Assembly: GCF_017991995.1 (NCBI RefSeq) | Contig: NZ_JAGOPN010000008.1 | Location: forward strand, 186,001-250,000 | DNA from: Pseudacidovorax sp. | GTDB taxonomy: Bacteria; Pseudomonadota; Gammaproteobacteria; Burkholderiales; Burkholderiaceae_C | Length of the DNA stretch: 64,000 bases | Reading direction: 5' to 3' | Shown here: positions 1 to 8,040 of the stretch, one piece after another | How the letters are laid out: the number at the start of each line of letters is the position of its first letter | How positions within the stretch are numbered: position 1 is the stretch's first letter | Notes under the pieces: generated by a model | Seen by the model: the letters and a program-made list of their open reading frames with translations, nothing else | Database searches by the model: none | What the model was told of the DNA's origin: nothing | Program-made: the position numbers and the translations under genes

Positions 1-69
1 ACCGCCGTCGGAGGCTATACGCCGAAGACCTCGGTCGGCTACGACCTGGGTATTCGCCACTCCTTCTGA
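1..69 (+). CDS. Outer-membrane porin, C-terminal end only
   Basis: Only the last 22 codons and the TGA stop lie inside the window. The visible end reads T-A-V-G-G-Y-T-P-K-T-S-V-G-Y-D-L-G-I-R-H-S-F. A final beta strand with alternating hydrophobic residues and a terminal phenylalanine is the known C-terminal signature of trimeric Gram-negative porins, recognised by the BAM complex, and the 'GLRHxF' type ending is common in burkholderial porins. A rho-independent terminator follows 37 bp after the stop, which fits a strongly transcribed single gene. The protein body is outside the window, so the subfamily cannot be told. Confidence 0.7.
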   Translation, partial: TAVGGYTPKTSVGYDLGIRHSF

Positions 70-105
70 TGCAAGCTGGCGTGAGCCAGTTGTCGAAGAC
101 TCTTG

Positions 106-137
106 AAAGCCACCCAGCCAGAGCCGGGTGGCTTTTT
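106..137 (+). terminator. Rho-independent terminator after the porin gene
   Basis: A 10-bp perfect stem (AAAGCCACCC / GGGTGGCTTT) with a 10-nt loop is followed directly by further T residues. It ends the porin transcript and, because the stem is symmetric with A residues on its left side, may also stop the convergent integrase gene that ends at 162. Confidence 0.85.
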
Positions 138-161
138 GCGCTAGTTGCGCTGCTGGCTGCC

Positions 162-1292
162 CTAATCCCCGCGGCTACGCCGGCTCTGCAGCAACCCCAC
201 ATTCATCTCGCCACTCAGGATCGACGCATAGAAGCGCTCGATCATGTTGACGCTGGTCCGCGCGTTGCGGGCCAACGTGAGCATGTCGATCCCCTGACCG
301 TAGAGCAGACGCAGGGTGATCGCCGTATGGCGAAGGCAATACAGCGTTCGCTTCTGCCCAAGCGGGCCGGTCTCGAGGCCGGCTTCCTGAAGCACCCATT
401 TGAAGAAGAAGTTGAGGACCGCGAGCGCGTGCTCTCGATTCTTCAATTCAGGGAAGAAGAGGTAGTCATCGGGCGCCACCTCGCCTCTCGAGCGACGGTA
501 GCTGCGGAGCACCTCATAGACCTGAACGGCAGGCCGAAGGCTCACCATCGGCTGGCTGTGTCGCTTGGTCTCGGGCAACCGCATCCGCAGGTACACATGC
601 TTGCCACGCACGATGTCGATGTGGCGATGCCTCACGCTCTTGATGTCACTGGGGCGCACGAAGGTGTTCACCATCCACCGGATCAGCCACGGCAACTCCC
701 GGGGCATGTAGAGCAACTCGCGCGCAATCCAGAAGCGCTCGCCGGGCTGCAGCGTCTCGAGGACGGGATGGGGTTGACCTACCAACCGCCTCGCGGTGGC
801 AACCAGGCGCCGGTACTCCGCCACGCTGAAGCTGCCACGCGGCTGGCTGCGGATCTTGACCTTGGGCAGCCGCGGCATCTCATCGAGCACGCCAGTCAGC
901 ACGCCATGCATCAAGGTCTTGCGCAGCAGGACCATGTACTGCGCGATCGTCGTGCTGGTGAAGTCCTGCTCCCCCAGGCGATCGATCAACTCCTGCGCGG
1001 CCACCCCATCCACGTCGCGCGCCAGTCGGTCACCCAGCAAGGGCAGCAGATGGGCATCCATGCGGTTGCTCATGATCTGCCAGCTCCCCCACGCAATCTC
1101 CTTGCGCTGCACGCGAGCACGCTCCGCCTGCAGCAAGCCCATCGCGAGGTCTCTGACAAAAACGTCTGACGACTCTTTCTTAATTGTTAAGAGCTTGGGG
1201 GGCACGGGGTCCCCGGGATGCACTCGCCCCGAAAAAGCGGAATCGTTGGCCGCTTGCACTGCTGTTAAGCGGAAGATGACATTCGTGTCCAT
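162..1292 (-). CDS. Tyrosine recombinase / site-specific integrase (orphan)
   Basis: A 376-residue protein with a tyrosine recombinase catalytic domain in its second half. Visible candidates for the active site are R213 in VRPSDIK, a lysine near 243, R321 in YCLRH and the nucleophile Y355 in MIERFY. Two positions that are usually histidine differ: the box reads Y-x-x-R instead of H-x-x-R, and the next conserved position is N343 (RNARTSVNM). Such variants occur in chromosomal integrases of this class, so activity is not excluded. The start chosen is ATG 1292, because AGGA stands six bases before it; an in-frame TTG at 1310 would add six residues. No excisionase, tRNA or attachment repeat is seen nearby, and the flanking genes (porin, ilvA) are housekeeping. 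Enzyme class is sure; what it moves is unknown. Confidence 0.85.
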   Translation of the reverse strand: MDTNVIFRLTAVQAANDSAFSGRVHPGDPVPPKLLTIKKESSDVFVRDLAMGLLQAERARVQRKEIAWGSWQIMSNRMDAHLLPLLGDRLARDVDGVAAQELIDRLGEQDFTSTTIAQYMVLLRKTLMHGVLTGVLDEMPRLPKVKIRSQPRGSFSVAEYRRLVATARRLVGQPHPVLETLQPGERFWIARELLYMPRELPWLIRWMVNTFVRPSDIKSVRHRHIDIVRGKHVYLRMRLPETKRHSQPMVSLRPAVQVYEVLRSYRRSRGEVAPDDYLFFPELKNREHALAVLNFFFKWVLQEAGLETGPLGQKRTLYCLRHTAITLRLLYGQGIDMLTLARNARTSVNMIERFYASILSGEMNVGLLQSRRSRGD

Positions 1293-1362
1293 ACCGCTTC
1301 CTGGGTGCAAAACGAGTGCCGCGTATCATCAAACGCTGTTCTCATTGGTCCTCCCCTTCGCC

Positions 1363-2919
1363 ATGCCAACCAGCCAGGGACCGGCGCTGACGCCCGCCGA
1401 CTATCTCAAAAAAATTCTGACCGCCCGCGTGTACGACGTGGCCATCGAATCGGCGCTGGAACCTGCGCGCGCATTGAGTGAAAGAGTTGGCAATACGGTG
1501 TTGCTCAAGCGTGAAGACCAGCAGCCTGTCTTCAGCTTCAAGCTGCGTGGCGCTTACAACAAGATGGCCCATCTGTCGGCCGAGCAACTGGCGCGCGGCG
1601 TCATCTGCGCCTCCGCAGGCAACCATGCGCAAGGGGTCGCCTTGGGTGCGCGCAAGCTGGACACCCGGGCGGTCATCGTCATGCCGGTCACGACGCCCCA
1701 GCTCAAGATCGACGCGGTGCGCGGGCTGGGCGGCGAGGTCCACCTGCACGGCGACAGCTATTCCGATGCCTATCAATACGCGTTGACGCTGCAGGAACGA
1801 GAAGGCCTGACCTTCGTGCATCCTTTCGACGACCCGGAGGTCATCGCCGGGCAGGGCACGATCGCGATGGAGATCCTTCGCCAGCACCAGGGCCGCCTGG
1901 ACGCCGTCTTCGTCGCCATCGGCGGCGGCGGGTTGATTTCAGGCGTCGCCAATTACATCAAGGCAGTCAGGCCGGAGATCCGCGTGGTCGGCGTCCAGAT
2001 GAACGACTCTGACGCCATGATGCAATCCGTGGCCGCCAAGCATCGCGTCACGCTGCCGGATGTCGGCCTGTTCTCCGACGGCACGGCCGTCAAGCTGGTG
2101 GGCGAAGAAACCTTCCGCATCGCCAGTGACCTCGTCGACGAGTTCATCACGGTGGACACCGACGCCGTCTGCGCCGGCATCAAGGACGTCTTCATCGACA
2201 CGCGCAGCATCGTCGAGCCCGCGGGCGCACTGGCCGTCGCAGCGATCAAGCAGTACGTGCAAACGCACGGAAAGCGGGGCGAGACCTATGCCGCCATCCT
2301 GTGTGGCGCCAACATGAACTTCGATCGGCTGCGCTTCGTGGCCGAACGCGCCGAGGTGGGCGAGGAGCGCGAAGCCCTGTTTGCCATCTCCATCCCCGAG
2401 GAGCGTGGCAGCTTCCGGCGCTTTTGCGAACTGGTGGGCCAGTTGCCAGGCGGCCCGCGCAACGTGACGGAGTTCAACTACCGCATCAGCGACGCGCAGC
2501 AGGCCCATGTGTTCGTCGGCCTGACGACGCAGCAGCGCGGCGAATCCGCCAGCATTGCCCATCTGTTCCGAAGCCACGGGTTCGGCGCACTCGACCTCAC
2601 TCACGACGAGCTGGCCAAGGAGCACGTGCGCTACATGGTAGGAGGGCGCAGCGGTCTGGCGAGCGACGAGCGGCTGCTGCGGTTCATCTTTCCGGAGCGG
2701 CCCGGTGCCTTGCTGAAGTTCCTGAGCCTGATGAAGCCGAACTGGAACATCAGCCTGTTCCACTACCGCAACCAGGGCGCGGACTATGGGCGCATCCTCG
2801 TCGGCCTGCAGGTGCCGGCGGCGGAAGACGGTATGTTCCAGGCCTTCCTGGACGAACTGGGCTATCCCTTCATCGAAGAGACCGCCAACCCCGCCTACCG
2901 CCTCTTCCTCCAGGCCTGA
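1363..2919 (+). CDS. ilvA: Threonine ammonia-lyase, biosynthetic
   Basis: Pyridoxal-phosphate enzyme that deaminates L-threonine to 2-oxobutanoate, the first committed step of isoleucine synthesis. The 518-residue length matches the long, allosteric biosynthetic type. The PLP lysine is K60 in SFKLRGAYNKM; the phosphate-binding glycine loop is IGGGGLISG at about 185-193; the C-terminal third (from about residue 335) holds two ACT-like regulatory domains, the place of isoleucine feedback in this family. ATG 1363 is chosen because homology starts there (MPTSQGPALTPADYLKK); the frame stays open far upstream only as an antisense shadow of the integrase. The 70-bp gap to the divergent integrase contains a possible -10 (TATCAT at 1324-1329) without a convincing -35. 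No classical leader-peptide attenuator was seen. Confidence 0.95.
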   Translation: MPTSQGPALTPADYLKKILTARVYDVAIESALEPARALSERVGNTVLLKREDQQPVFSFKLRGAYNKMAHLSAEQLARGVICASAGNHAQGVALGARKLDTRAVIVMPVTTPQLKIDAVRGLGGEVHLHGDSYSDAYQYALTLQEREGLTFVHPFDDPEVIAGQGTIAMEILRQHQGRLDAVFVAIGGGGLISGVANYIKAVRPEIRVVGVQMNDSDAMMQSVAAKHRVTLPDVGLFSDGTAVKLVGEETFRIASDLVDEFITVDTDAVCAGIKDVFIDTRSIVEPAGALAVAAIKQYVQTHGKRGETYAAILCGANMNFDRLRFVAERAEVGEEREALFAISIPEERGSFRRFCELVGQLPGGPRNVTEFNYRISDAQQAHVFVGLTTQQRGESASIAHLFRSHGFGALDLTHDELAKEHVRYMVGGRSGLASDERLLRFIFPERPGALLKFLSLMKPNWNISLFHYRNQGADYGRILVGLQVPAAEDGMFQAFLDELGYPFIEETANPAYRLFLQA

Positions 2920-2936
2920 ACAACCGCAGGCTCAGA

Positions 2937-3419
2937 TCAAGGCGTGGTCGCCCGCGGCGGCCCATTCACGGCCAGGGGACGCGACGGCACCATCAAACGA
3001 AAGCCGGTGCCACCGGTCGCCGGTCCGATGTGCACCCCCGCGGTATCGATGGACTGCAGCACCAGCTGACCGTCGAAGGCCGCACCAGTGCGATAGGAAC
3101 GCGGCGGCTTGCCATCGACCGCGATGAGCGCGGCGCCACCGCCTTCGCGGTCGGCCGCCACGCCCAGCAGTCTGAATCGGCTGGCCACGTCCGGAGCAAC
3201 CGGCGCGCTGGCCGCCACCTTCAATGCACCGAAGGCGCGAGCCACCTCCGCGGTCTGCACGCTCAACACCGGCGCAGCCACCGGCGGCGGCAGCATGGAC
3301 CCGGCGGGCGAGGCGAGCCGCAACCCCCAATAGACAGCGCTCGCAGCGGCGGCCGCCCAGAGCGCGGCAGTGATCAAGGCCACGGGCCATCGGGAAGGTA
3401 CGGGCAACGCACTCGTCAT
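2937..3419 (-). CDS. gspC: Type II secretion system inner-membrane protein GspC (short form)
   Basis: 160 residues with one N-terminal transmembrane segment (about 12-33), a proline/alanine linker, and a beta-rich periplasmic domain (about 75-150) with the pattern FRLLGVAADREGGGAALI...GKPPRSYRTG...GQLVLQSI typical of the GspC homology region, which links the inner-membrane platform to the secretin. It is far shorter than the roughly 270-residue enteric GspC and has no PDZ or coiled-coil C-terminus, as is common in short GspC forms. It converges on ilvA (17-bp gap) and diverges from gspG with only 25 bp between the start codons, so promoters for both directions must overlap the neighbouring coding regions. 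The identification rests on domain pattern plus locus. Confidence 0.85.
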   Translation of the reverse strand: MTSALPVPSRWPVALITAALWAAAAASAVYWGLRLASPAGSMLPPPVAAPVLSVQTAEVARAFGALKVAASAPVAPDVASRFRLLGVAADREGGGAALIAVDGKPPRSYRTGAAFDGQLVLQSIDTAGVHIGPATGGTGFRLMVPSRPLAVNGPPRATTP

Positions 3420-3444
3420 ATGCGGGCATTATCATGCGCCGCCC

Positions 3445-3888
3445 ATGACAGCTTCCTACAAACGCAACCGGCAGAGCCATCTCCAGCGCGGCTTCACGCT
3501 CATCGAACTGATGGTCGTGCTGGTGATCATCGGCGTGCTCGCCGCCCTGATCGTGCCCAATGTGATCGGCCGCGCGGACGACGCGCGGGTGACCGCCGCC
3601 CGCACGGACGTCAACAACCTGATGAACGCGCTCAAGATGTACCGTCTGGACAACCAGCGCTACCCGACGAGCGAACAAGGCCTGCAGGCCCTGGTCACGC
3701 GGCCGACCACCGGCCCCGCCGCGCCCAACTGGAAGCCCTACGTCGACAAGCTGCCCAACGATCCCTGGGGCCGGCCCTACCAGTACGTGAATCCGGGCAT
3801 CAAGGGCGAGGTGGATGTGCTTTCGCTCGGCGCCGACGGCCAGCCCGGGGGCGAGGGCAACGATGCCGACATCGGCAGTTGGCAGTAG
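3445..3888 (+). CDS. gspG: Type II secretion major pseudopilin GspG
   Basis: 147-residue prepilin. The leader is 16 residues (ending QRG), cleavage falls before F17 of FTLIELMVVLVIIG, and E21 is the conserved mature Glu5. The C-terminal part carries the family pattern NNLMNALKMYRLDNQRYPT and DPWGRPYQYVNPG, including the acidic calcium-binding loop region of major pseudopilins. It forms the shaft of the T2SS pseudopilus. The prepilin peptidase that processes it (GspO/PilD) is not encoded in this locus. Start ATG 3445 gives a normal leader; an earlier in-frame ATG would add 25 residues of gspC antisense. It is the first gene of the plus-strand gsp operon and overlaps gspH by 26 bp. Confidence 0.95.
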   Translation: MTASYKRNRQSHLQRGFTLIELMVVLVIIGVLAALIVPNVIGRADDARVTAARTDVNNLMNALKMYRLDNQRYPTSEQGLQALVTRPTTGPAAPNWKPYVDKLPNDPWGRPYQYVNPGIKGEVDVLSLGADGQPGGEGNDADIGSWQ

Positions 3889-4345
3889 CCACCTGCGCCG
3901 CCACGCCGCCGGCTTCACGCTGATCGAGCTGCTGGTGGTGGTCGCGATCATCGCCTTCGCGACCGCGGGCGTCGGCTTCGCATTGCGCGACACGGCGCGC
4001 GCCAGCCTGGACCGCGAGGCCGAGCGCCTCGTCGCCCTGCTCGAAGCCGGCCGCGCCCAGGCCCGCGCCAGCGGGGCATCGGTGCGCTGGCGTGTCACGC
4101 AGCAAGGCTTCGTCTTCGATGGTGTGCCGCCCGGCGCCCTTCCCCAGGATTGGCAGATGGCGGGCGTGAGCGCCCAGCCCCTCGATGCGGCCGGCCGCCC
4201 CGTGGCGTCGCTGCTGCTGGGACCGGAGCCCATCATCGGCGCGCAGCAGGTGCTGATCCGCGGCGAAGGCCCGCCTGTGCAGGTACTGCGATTGGCCACC
4301 GACGGACTTCGCCCCTTCTCCGTGGTCGATCCGGTGTCGCCATGA
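3863..4345 (+). CDS. gspH: Type II secretion minor pseudopilin GspH
   Basis: 160 residues. A class III signal ends at G17 (HAAG) before FTLIELLVVVAIIAF, with the conserved glutamate at mature position 5. The rest matches the small beta-rich GspH fold. Start ATG 3863 lies inside the end of gspG (26-bp overlap), giving translational coupling; an earlier in-frame ATG at 3815 would give an unusually long leader. The stop overlaps the gspI start by four bases (ATGA). GspH sits in the pseudopilus tip/shaft complex with GspI, J and K. Confidence 0.9.
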   Translation: MPTSAVGSSHLRRHAAGFTLIELLVVVAIIAFATAGVGFALRDTARASLDREAERLVALLEAGRAQARASGASVRWRVTQQGFVFDGVPPGALPQDWQMAGVSAQPLDAAGRPVASLLLGPEPIIGAQQVLIRGEGPPVQVLRLATDGLRPFSVVDPVSP

Positions 4346-4776
4346 AGGCAGGCAGGACCGCCCCGATGCGCTCTTGCCGTTCCGGTGGAGCGGACGCTGC
4401 GGCCAGGAGGCCGGCCCTGCCCCGTCACCGGGGCTTCACGCTGGTCGAGGTGCTGGTTGCCCTGGCGATCGTCGCCATCGCCCTGGCGGCAGGGGCGCAG
4501 GCCACCAACGCGCTCACCCGCAATGCACAGCGCCAGTCCGACATGGTGCTGGCCCAGCTATGCGCCGAGAACCAGCTGGTCCAGCTGCGCCTGTCGCCGC
4601 AGATGCCGCCGGTGGGCGAGAGCAGCCAGGGCTGCGAGCAGGCCGGCGTGCAGCTGGATGTGGGGGTGTCCACCACCCCCACCCTCAACCCCAACTTCAA
4701 CCGCATCGACGTGCAGGTGCGCGATGCGCAGCGCTGGCCGCTGCTGCGTCTGTCCACCGTGATCGGTCGCTACTGA
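4342..4776 (+). CDS. gspI: Type II secretion minor pseudopilin GspI
   Basis: 144 residues with a rather long 31-residue leader before the cleavage motif RG/FTLVEVLVALAIVAI; glutamate at mature position 5 is present. The C-terminal half (NQLVQLRLSPQMPPVGES, ending LRLSTVIGRY) follows the GspI pattern. The ATGA overlap with gspH supports ATG 4342, although the internal M9 would give a leader of more normal length. GspI nucleates the GspIJK tip complex of the pseudopilus. Confidence 0.9.
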   Translation: MKAGRTAPMRSCRSGGADAAARRPALPRHRGFTLVEVLVALAIVAIALAAGAQATNALTRNAQRQSDMVLAQLCAENQLVQLRLSPQMPPVGESSQGCEQAGVQLDVGVSTTPTLNPNFNRIDVQVRDAQRWPLLRLSTVIGRY

Positions 4777-5456
4777 TGAGGAGACACCGCAGGGCCCCCG
4801 GGGCCGCCGTCCGCCTGCGCGGCTTCACGCTGGTCGAACTGCTGGTCGCGCTGGCGGCGATGGCCCTGCTGGCACTGATCAGCTGGCGAGGGCTGGACAG
4901 CATGGCCCGCGCCCAGTCGCAGCACAGCGCGCGCGACGAAGCCGTGCTGGTGCTGCAGACGGCGCTCGCCCAGTGGGGCGCCGACCTGGACGGCGCCACG
5001 AATTTCGGCAACACGCCCGCGCTGGACTGGAACGGCCGCGTGCTGCGCATCACCCGACAGGCCGTCGACGCCCAGGGCAGCCCCGCCGCGCGGGTGATCG
5101 CCTGGACGGTGGGCGCCACCGCCGACGGCAGCGGCAGCTGGCTGCGCTGGCAGTCACCGCCGCTGGCCAGCCGTGCCGACTGGACCCAGGCCTGGGGCAC
5201 GGCCGCGGCGTGGGCCGAGTCCGCCCTGCCCGGTGCCGACGCGGCCGCCACGCGCGTCCTGCCCGCGGCCAGCTGGAACGTGGGCTACTTCCGCAATGGC
5301 GCCTGGAGCGTGGCGGTCCAGGCACAGGCGCTGGGCACGGCCACGCTGCCCGACGGCGTCCGGCTGCAACTGCAGTTGCCACCCGGGCCCGGACTGTCGG
5401 GACTGATCACGCGCGACTGGCTGCGCCCCACCTGGGCCGGCGCCAAGACCTCATGA
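4776..5456 (+). CDS. gspJ: Type II secretion minor pseudopilin GspJ
   Basis: 226 residues; prepilin cleavage at RG/FTLVELLVALAAMALLA after residue 16. The body shows the GspJ pattern SWRGLDSMARAQ and a terminal GLITRDWLRPTW segment. The start codon overlaps the gspI stop by one base (TGATG), and the gene overlaps gspK by four bases (ATGA), so gspG to gspK form one coupled unit. Confidence 0.9.
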   Translation: MRRHRRAPGAAVRLRGFTLVELLVALAAMALLALISWRGLDSMARAQSQHSARDEAVLVLQTALAQWGADLDGATNFGNTPALDWNGRVLRITRQAVDAQGSPAARVIAWTVGATADGSGSWLRWQSPPLASRADWTQAWGTAAAWAESALPGADAAATRVLPAASWNVGYFRNGAWSVAVQAQALGTATLPDGVRLQLQLPPGPGLSGLITRDWLRPTWAGAKTS

Positions 5457-6550
5457 CCGTCCCACCCGTCCCCCTTCGGCGGCAGCGAGGCGCCGCCCTG
5501 CTCACGGCGCTGATCACCGTCACCCTGGTGGCGACGCTGGCGGCGGCGGCACTGTGGCGCCAGTGGCGTGCCACCGAGGTGGAAGCCGCCGAACGCTCCC
5601 GCCTCCAGGCCTCGCTGGTGCTCGCCGGCGCGCTGGACTGGTCGCGGCTCATCCTGGCCGAGGACGGGCGCACCGGCGGCGCCGACCACCTCGCCGAGCC
5701 CTGGGCCGTGCCGCTGGCCGAGGCCAAGCTCACCAGCTTCCTGGCCGCCGACAAGAACGTGGCCAGCGACGCGCTGGAAGGCCTGCCCGATGCCTTCCTG
5801 TCGGGCTCGATCACCGACGCGCAGTCGCGGCTCAACCTGCGCAACCTCGTCGATGCCAGCGGCCGTCCGGTGCTGCGCGCCGTAGCCGCCACGCGCAAAC
5901 TCTTCGATCTGCTCGACCTGCCGCCCGGCCAGGTGGACACGCTGGTGCAGCAGATGCGCCGCGCCCTGCTGGCCGGTGGCGGCGTGACACAGACCCAATC
6001 CACCACGACCGGCACGGACGGCACGGCCACCGCCGGTTCTGCCACAGCGTCCACCCCCAGCGAGACGCAGGCGTCGACGTCCTCGACCGATGACGCCGGC
6101 GCATCCGAGGGCGCACCGCTCATGCCCCAGCGGGTGGAGCAACTCGGGTGGCTGGGCTTGCCGGCCGACACCGTGGCGGCCATTGCGCCCTACGTGACGC
6201 TGTTGCCGGCGAGCACGCCGGTCAACCTCAACACGGCGAGCGCCGAGGTGATCTTCGCCGCCGTCGATCAGATCGACATGGCGGGCGCCCGCAAGCTGGT
6301 CGAAGTGCGCCGACGCAAGTTCTTCTCCGACCTGGCCGAGGCATCGCAGCAGCTGAGTTCGGCCACGGACGTGCAGCTCACGCCCGGTCAGGTCGGCATC
6401 TCGACCAGCTATTTCGAAGTACGCGGCCGGCTGCGCATGGACCGCTACTGGGTCGAGGAGGCCTCGCTGCTGCACCGCACGGGCACCACGGTCAGCATCA
6501 TCTGGCGCCAGCGCAATGCCGGGGTTCAACCGACTGGCGGATCGGGCTGA
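5453..6550 (+). CDS. gspK: Type II secretion minor pseudopilin GspK
   Basis: 365 residues, the large tip pseudopilin. The leader ends at G13 (RRQRG) and the hydrophobic segment AALLTALITVTLVATLAAA lacks the glutamate at mature position 5, as is known for GspK, which caps the fibre. Two SAM-like helical regions with the motif TPVNLNTASAEVIFAAV and the terminal segment RYWVEEASLLHRTG support the family. A roughly 45-residue Thr/Ser/Ala-rich insert (about residues 178-221) interrupts the alpha domain and looks like a flexible linker. After this gene there is a 168-bp gap with a strong hairpin before gspL. Confidence 0.9.
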   Translation: MTVPPVPLRRQRGAALLTALITVTLVATLAAAALWRQWRATEVEAAERSRLQASLVLAGALDWSRLILAEDGRTGGADHLAEPWAVPLAEAKLTSFLAADKNVASDALEGLPDAFLSGSITDAQSRLNLRNLVDASGRPVLRAVAATRKLFDLLDLPPGQVDTLVQQMRRALLAGGGVTQTQSTTTGTDGTATAGSATASTPSETQASTSSTDDAGASEGAPLMPQRVEQLGWLGLPADTVAAIAPYVTLLPASTPVNLNTASAEVIFAAVDQIDMAGARKLVEVRRRKFFSDLAEASQQLSSATDVQLTPGQVGISTSYFEVRGRLRMDRYWVEEASLLHRTGTTVSIIWRQRNAGVQPTGGSG

Positions 6551-6645
6551 ACATCGGAAAATCTTTCCGTCTCTTGCGCCCTGTCCCGCCGCCGAGCCTC
6601 CCGAAACGCCGTCATGGATCTGTCTTGCGCCCCCTCCACAATGCC

Positions 6646-6667
6646 GCCTCCGCTGTTCAGCGGAGGC
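6646..6667 (+). other. Perfect 10-bp hairpin inside the gsp operon gap
   Basis: GCCTCCGCTG and CAGCGGAGGC are separated by only two bases (TT), giving a very stable stem in the 168-bp gspK-gspL gap. No T tract follows, so it may be a partial terminator, an mRNA-stabilising 3' end for gspGHIJK, or a protein site. A possible -10 (TAGAAT, 6689-6694) lies just downstream and could give gspL its own start. Confidence 0.55.
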
Positions 6668-6718
6668 CGGGTGCACGACCCCGCTGCCTAGAATGAAAAA
6701 CTTTCCGCGACACGCGCC

Positions 6719-7927
6719 ATGGCCCTGATCCTTGTCCAGCCGCCGCCTCCGTCCGCGCCTGGCCTCGGCTCCGTGGCCTGGGCGCATTGGTCTTCCGACG
6801 GCCGCCAGCTGGTGGGCCAGGGCGAATCGCCCGTCTCCCTGCTGCCGGGCCAGCACGAACTGGTGCTGATCGTGCCGGCCTCCGCCCTGTCGTGGCACGC
6901 CGTCGCCCTGCCACCGGGCAGCCTGCAGAACGCGGCGCGGCTGCGCAGCGTGCTGTCGGGCCTTCTGGAAGACCGGCTGCTCGACGATCCGGAACAGTTG
7001 CACTTTGCCCTCGCCCCCGGCGCGCAGGCGGGTGCGCCTGCGTGGGTGGCCACCTGCCGCCGCGACTGGCTGCAGACCACGCTCCAGGCCATCGAGGCCA
7101 CGGGGCGGCGCGTCAGCCGGCTGGTCCCTGAATTCGCGCCCCAGGCCGAAGGCCAGCGCCCCACCGTCTTCGTCACCGGCGATGCCGAGGCGCCATGGCT
7201 GACCCTCTGCGACGCGCAGGGCGTGCTGCGGCTGCCCCTGTCGGCCAGCACCGCGGCACTCGCGGTGGCCCAGTCGGAAGCCGGCGAAGCCATGGCCGAG
7301 CCGGCGGTCGCCGCCGTGGCCGAGCAGCTGCTCGGCCGCGCCCTGCCCCTGCTGCCGACCGCCGAACGCTGGCTGCAGGCCAGCCAGTCGGGCTGGGACC
7401 TGGCCCAGTTCGAGTTCGCCACCACCGGCAGCGCCCGCGCCCGCAAGCAGGCCGGCGCGCTGATGGCGGCGGTGTGGCGCGCGCCCCGCTGGCGGGCCGC
7501 ACGCTGGGGCGCGGCCCTGCTCGTCGTGCTGCAACTGGTCGGCCTCAATGCCTGGGCCTTCAAGGAGCGCCGCGCCCTGGAGGCCAAGCGCCAGCAGGTG
7601 CGCCAGGTTCTCACGCAGACCTTTCCGCATGTGTCGGTCGTGCTCGATGCGCCGCTGCAGATGTCGCGCGAGGTGGCGGCACTGCAGGCGGCCACCGGCG
7701 GACTCACGGCGGCCGATCTCGAGCCGATGCTCGCCGCCCTGGCCGGCAGCCTGCCGGCCGGCCGCGTGCCCTCGGCCATCGACTACAGCGGCAGCCAGTT
7801 GCGCCTGCGCGGTGTGACGCTGTCGCCGGCAGAGATGGAATCCGTGCAGGCCGGCCTGCGCAGCCGCGGCTACAACGCGCGGGGTGAGGGCGACCTGCTG
7901 CTGGTGCAGGCGGAGGCCGCACGATGA
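6719..7927 (+). CDS. gspL: Type II secretion protein GspL
   Basis: 402 residues. The N-terminal two thirds are the cytoplasmic actin-like domain (HWSSDGRQLVGQGE...LPGQHELVLIVPA) that binds the ATPase GspE; a single transmembrane helix falls at about 262-281 (WGAALLVVLQLVGLNAWAF); the C-terminal periplasmic ferredoxin-like domain follows (LEPMLAALAGSLP...RSRGYNARGEGDLLLVQ). It anchors GspE to the membrane platform with GspM. There is no clear Shine-Dalgarno sequence before ATG 6719. The stop overlaps an ATG (ATGA) that opens a 38-codon frame leading to gspM. Confidence 0.9.
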   Translation: MALILVQPPPPSAPGLGSVAWAHWSSDGRQLVGQGESPVSLLPGQHELVLIVPASALSWHAVALPPGSLQNAARLRSVLSGLLEDRLLDDPEQLHFALAPGAQAGAPAWVATCRRDWLQTTLQAIEATGRRVSRLVPEFAPQAEGQRPTVFVTGDAEAPWLTLCDAQGVLRLPLSASTAALAVAQSEAGEAMAEPAVAAVAEQLLGRALPLLPTAERWLQASQSGWDLAQFEFATTGSARARKQAGALMAAVWRAPRWRAARWGAALLVVLQLVGLNAWAFKERRALEAKRQQVRQVLTQTFPHVSVVLDAPLQMSREVAALQAATGGLTAADLEPMLAALAGSLPAGRVPSAIDYSGSQLRLRGVTLSPAEMESVQAGLRSRGYNARGEGDLLLVQAEAAR

Positions 7928-8040
7928 GCGCCCCGACTCCCGTGCGTGCGTGCGGCATGCGCACCGCCCACCTTTGCCCCATGGCTCGGACGGCATCGGC
8001 CGCCGCCCCGGCAACCCCGACCGAGAAGGCTCTTCCGTGA
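7924..8040 (+). CDS. Possible 38-residue linking ORF between gspL and gspM
   Basis: A short frame starts at ATG 7924, four bases inside the gspL stop, and ends at TGA 8040, which overlaps the GTG start of gspM (GTGA). The product would be MSAPTPVRACGMRTAHLCPM followed by 18 Ala/Thr/Pro-rich residues. No domain is recognisable. It may be a real coupling peptide, a chance frame, or the original gspM N-terminus cut off by a frameshift. Nothing but the two overlaps supports it. Confidence 0.25.
   Translation: MSAPTPVRACGMRTAHLCPMARTASAAAPATPTEKALP

Noticed and set aside
796-1362. A 189-codon N-terminal extension of ilvA
   Set aside because: The extra part is antisense to the integrase and has no similarity to threonine deaminase; the enzyme pattern begins at ATG 1363.
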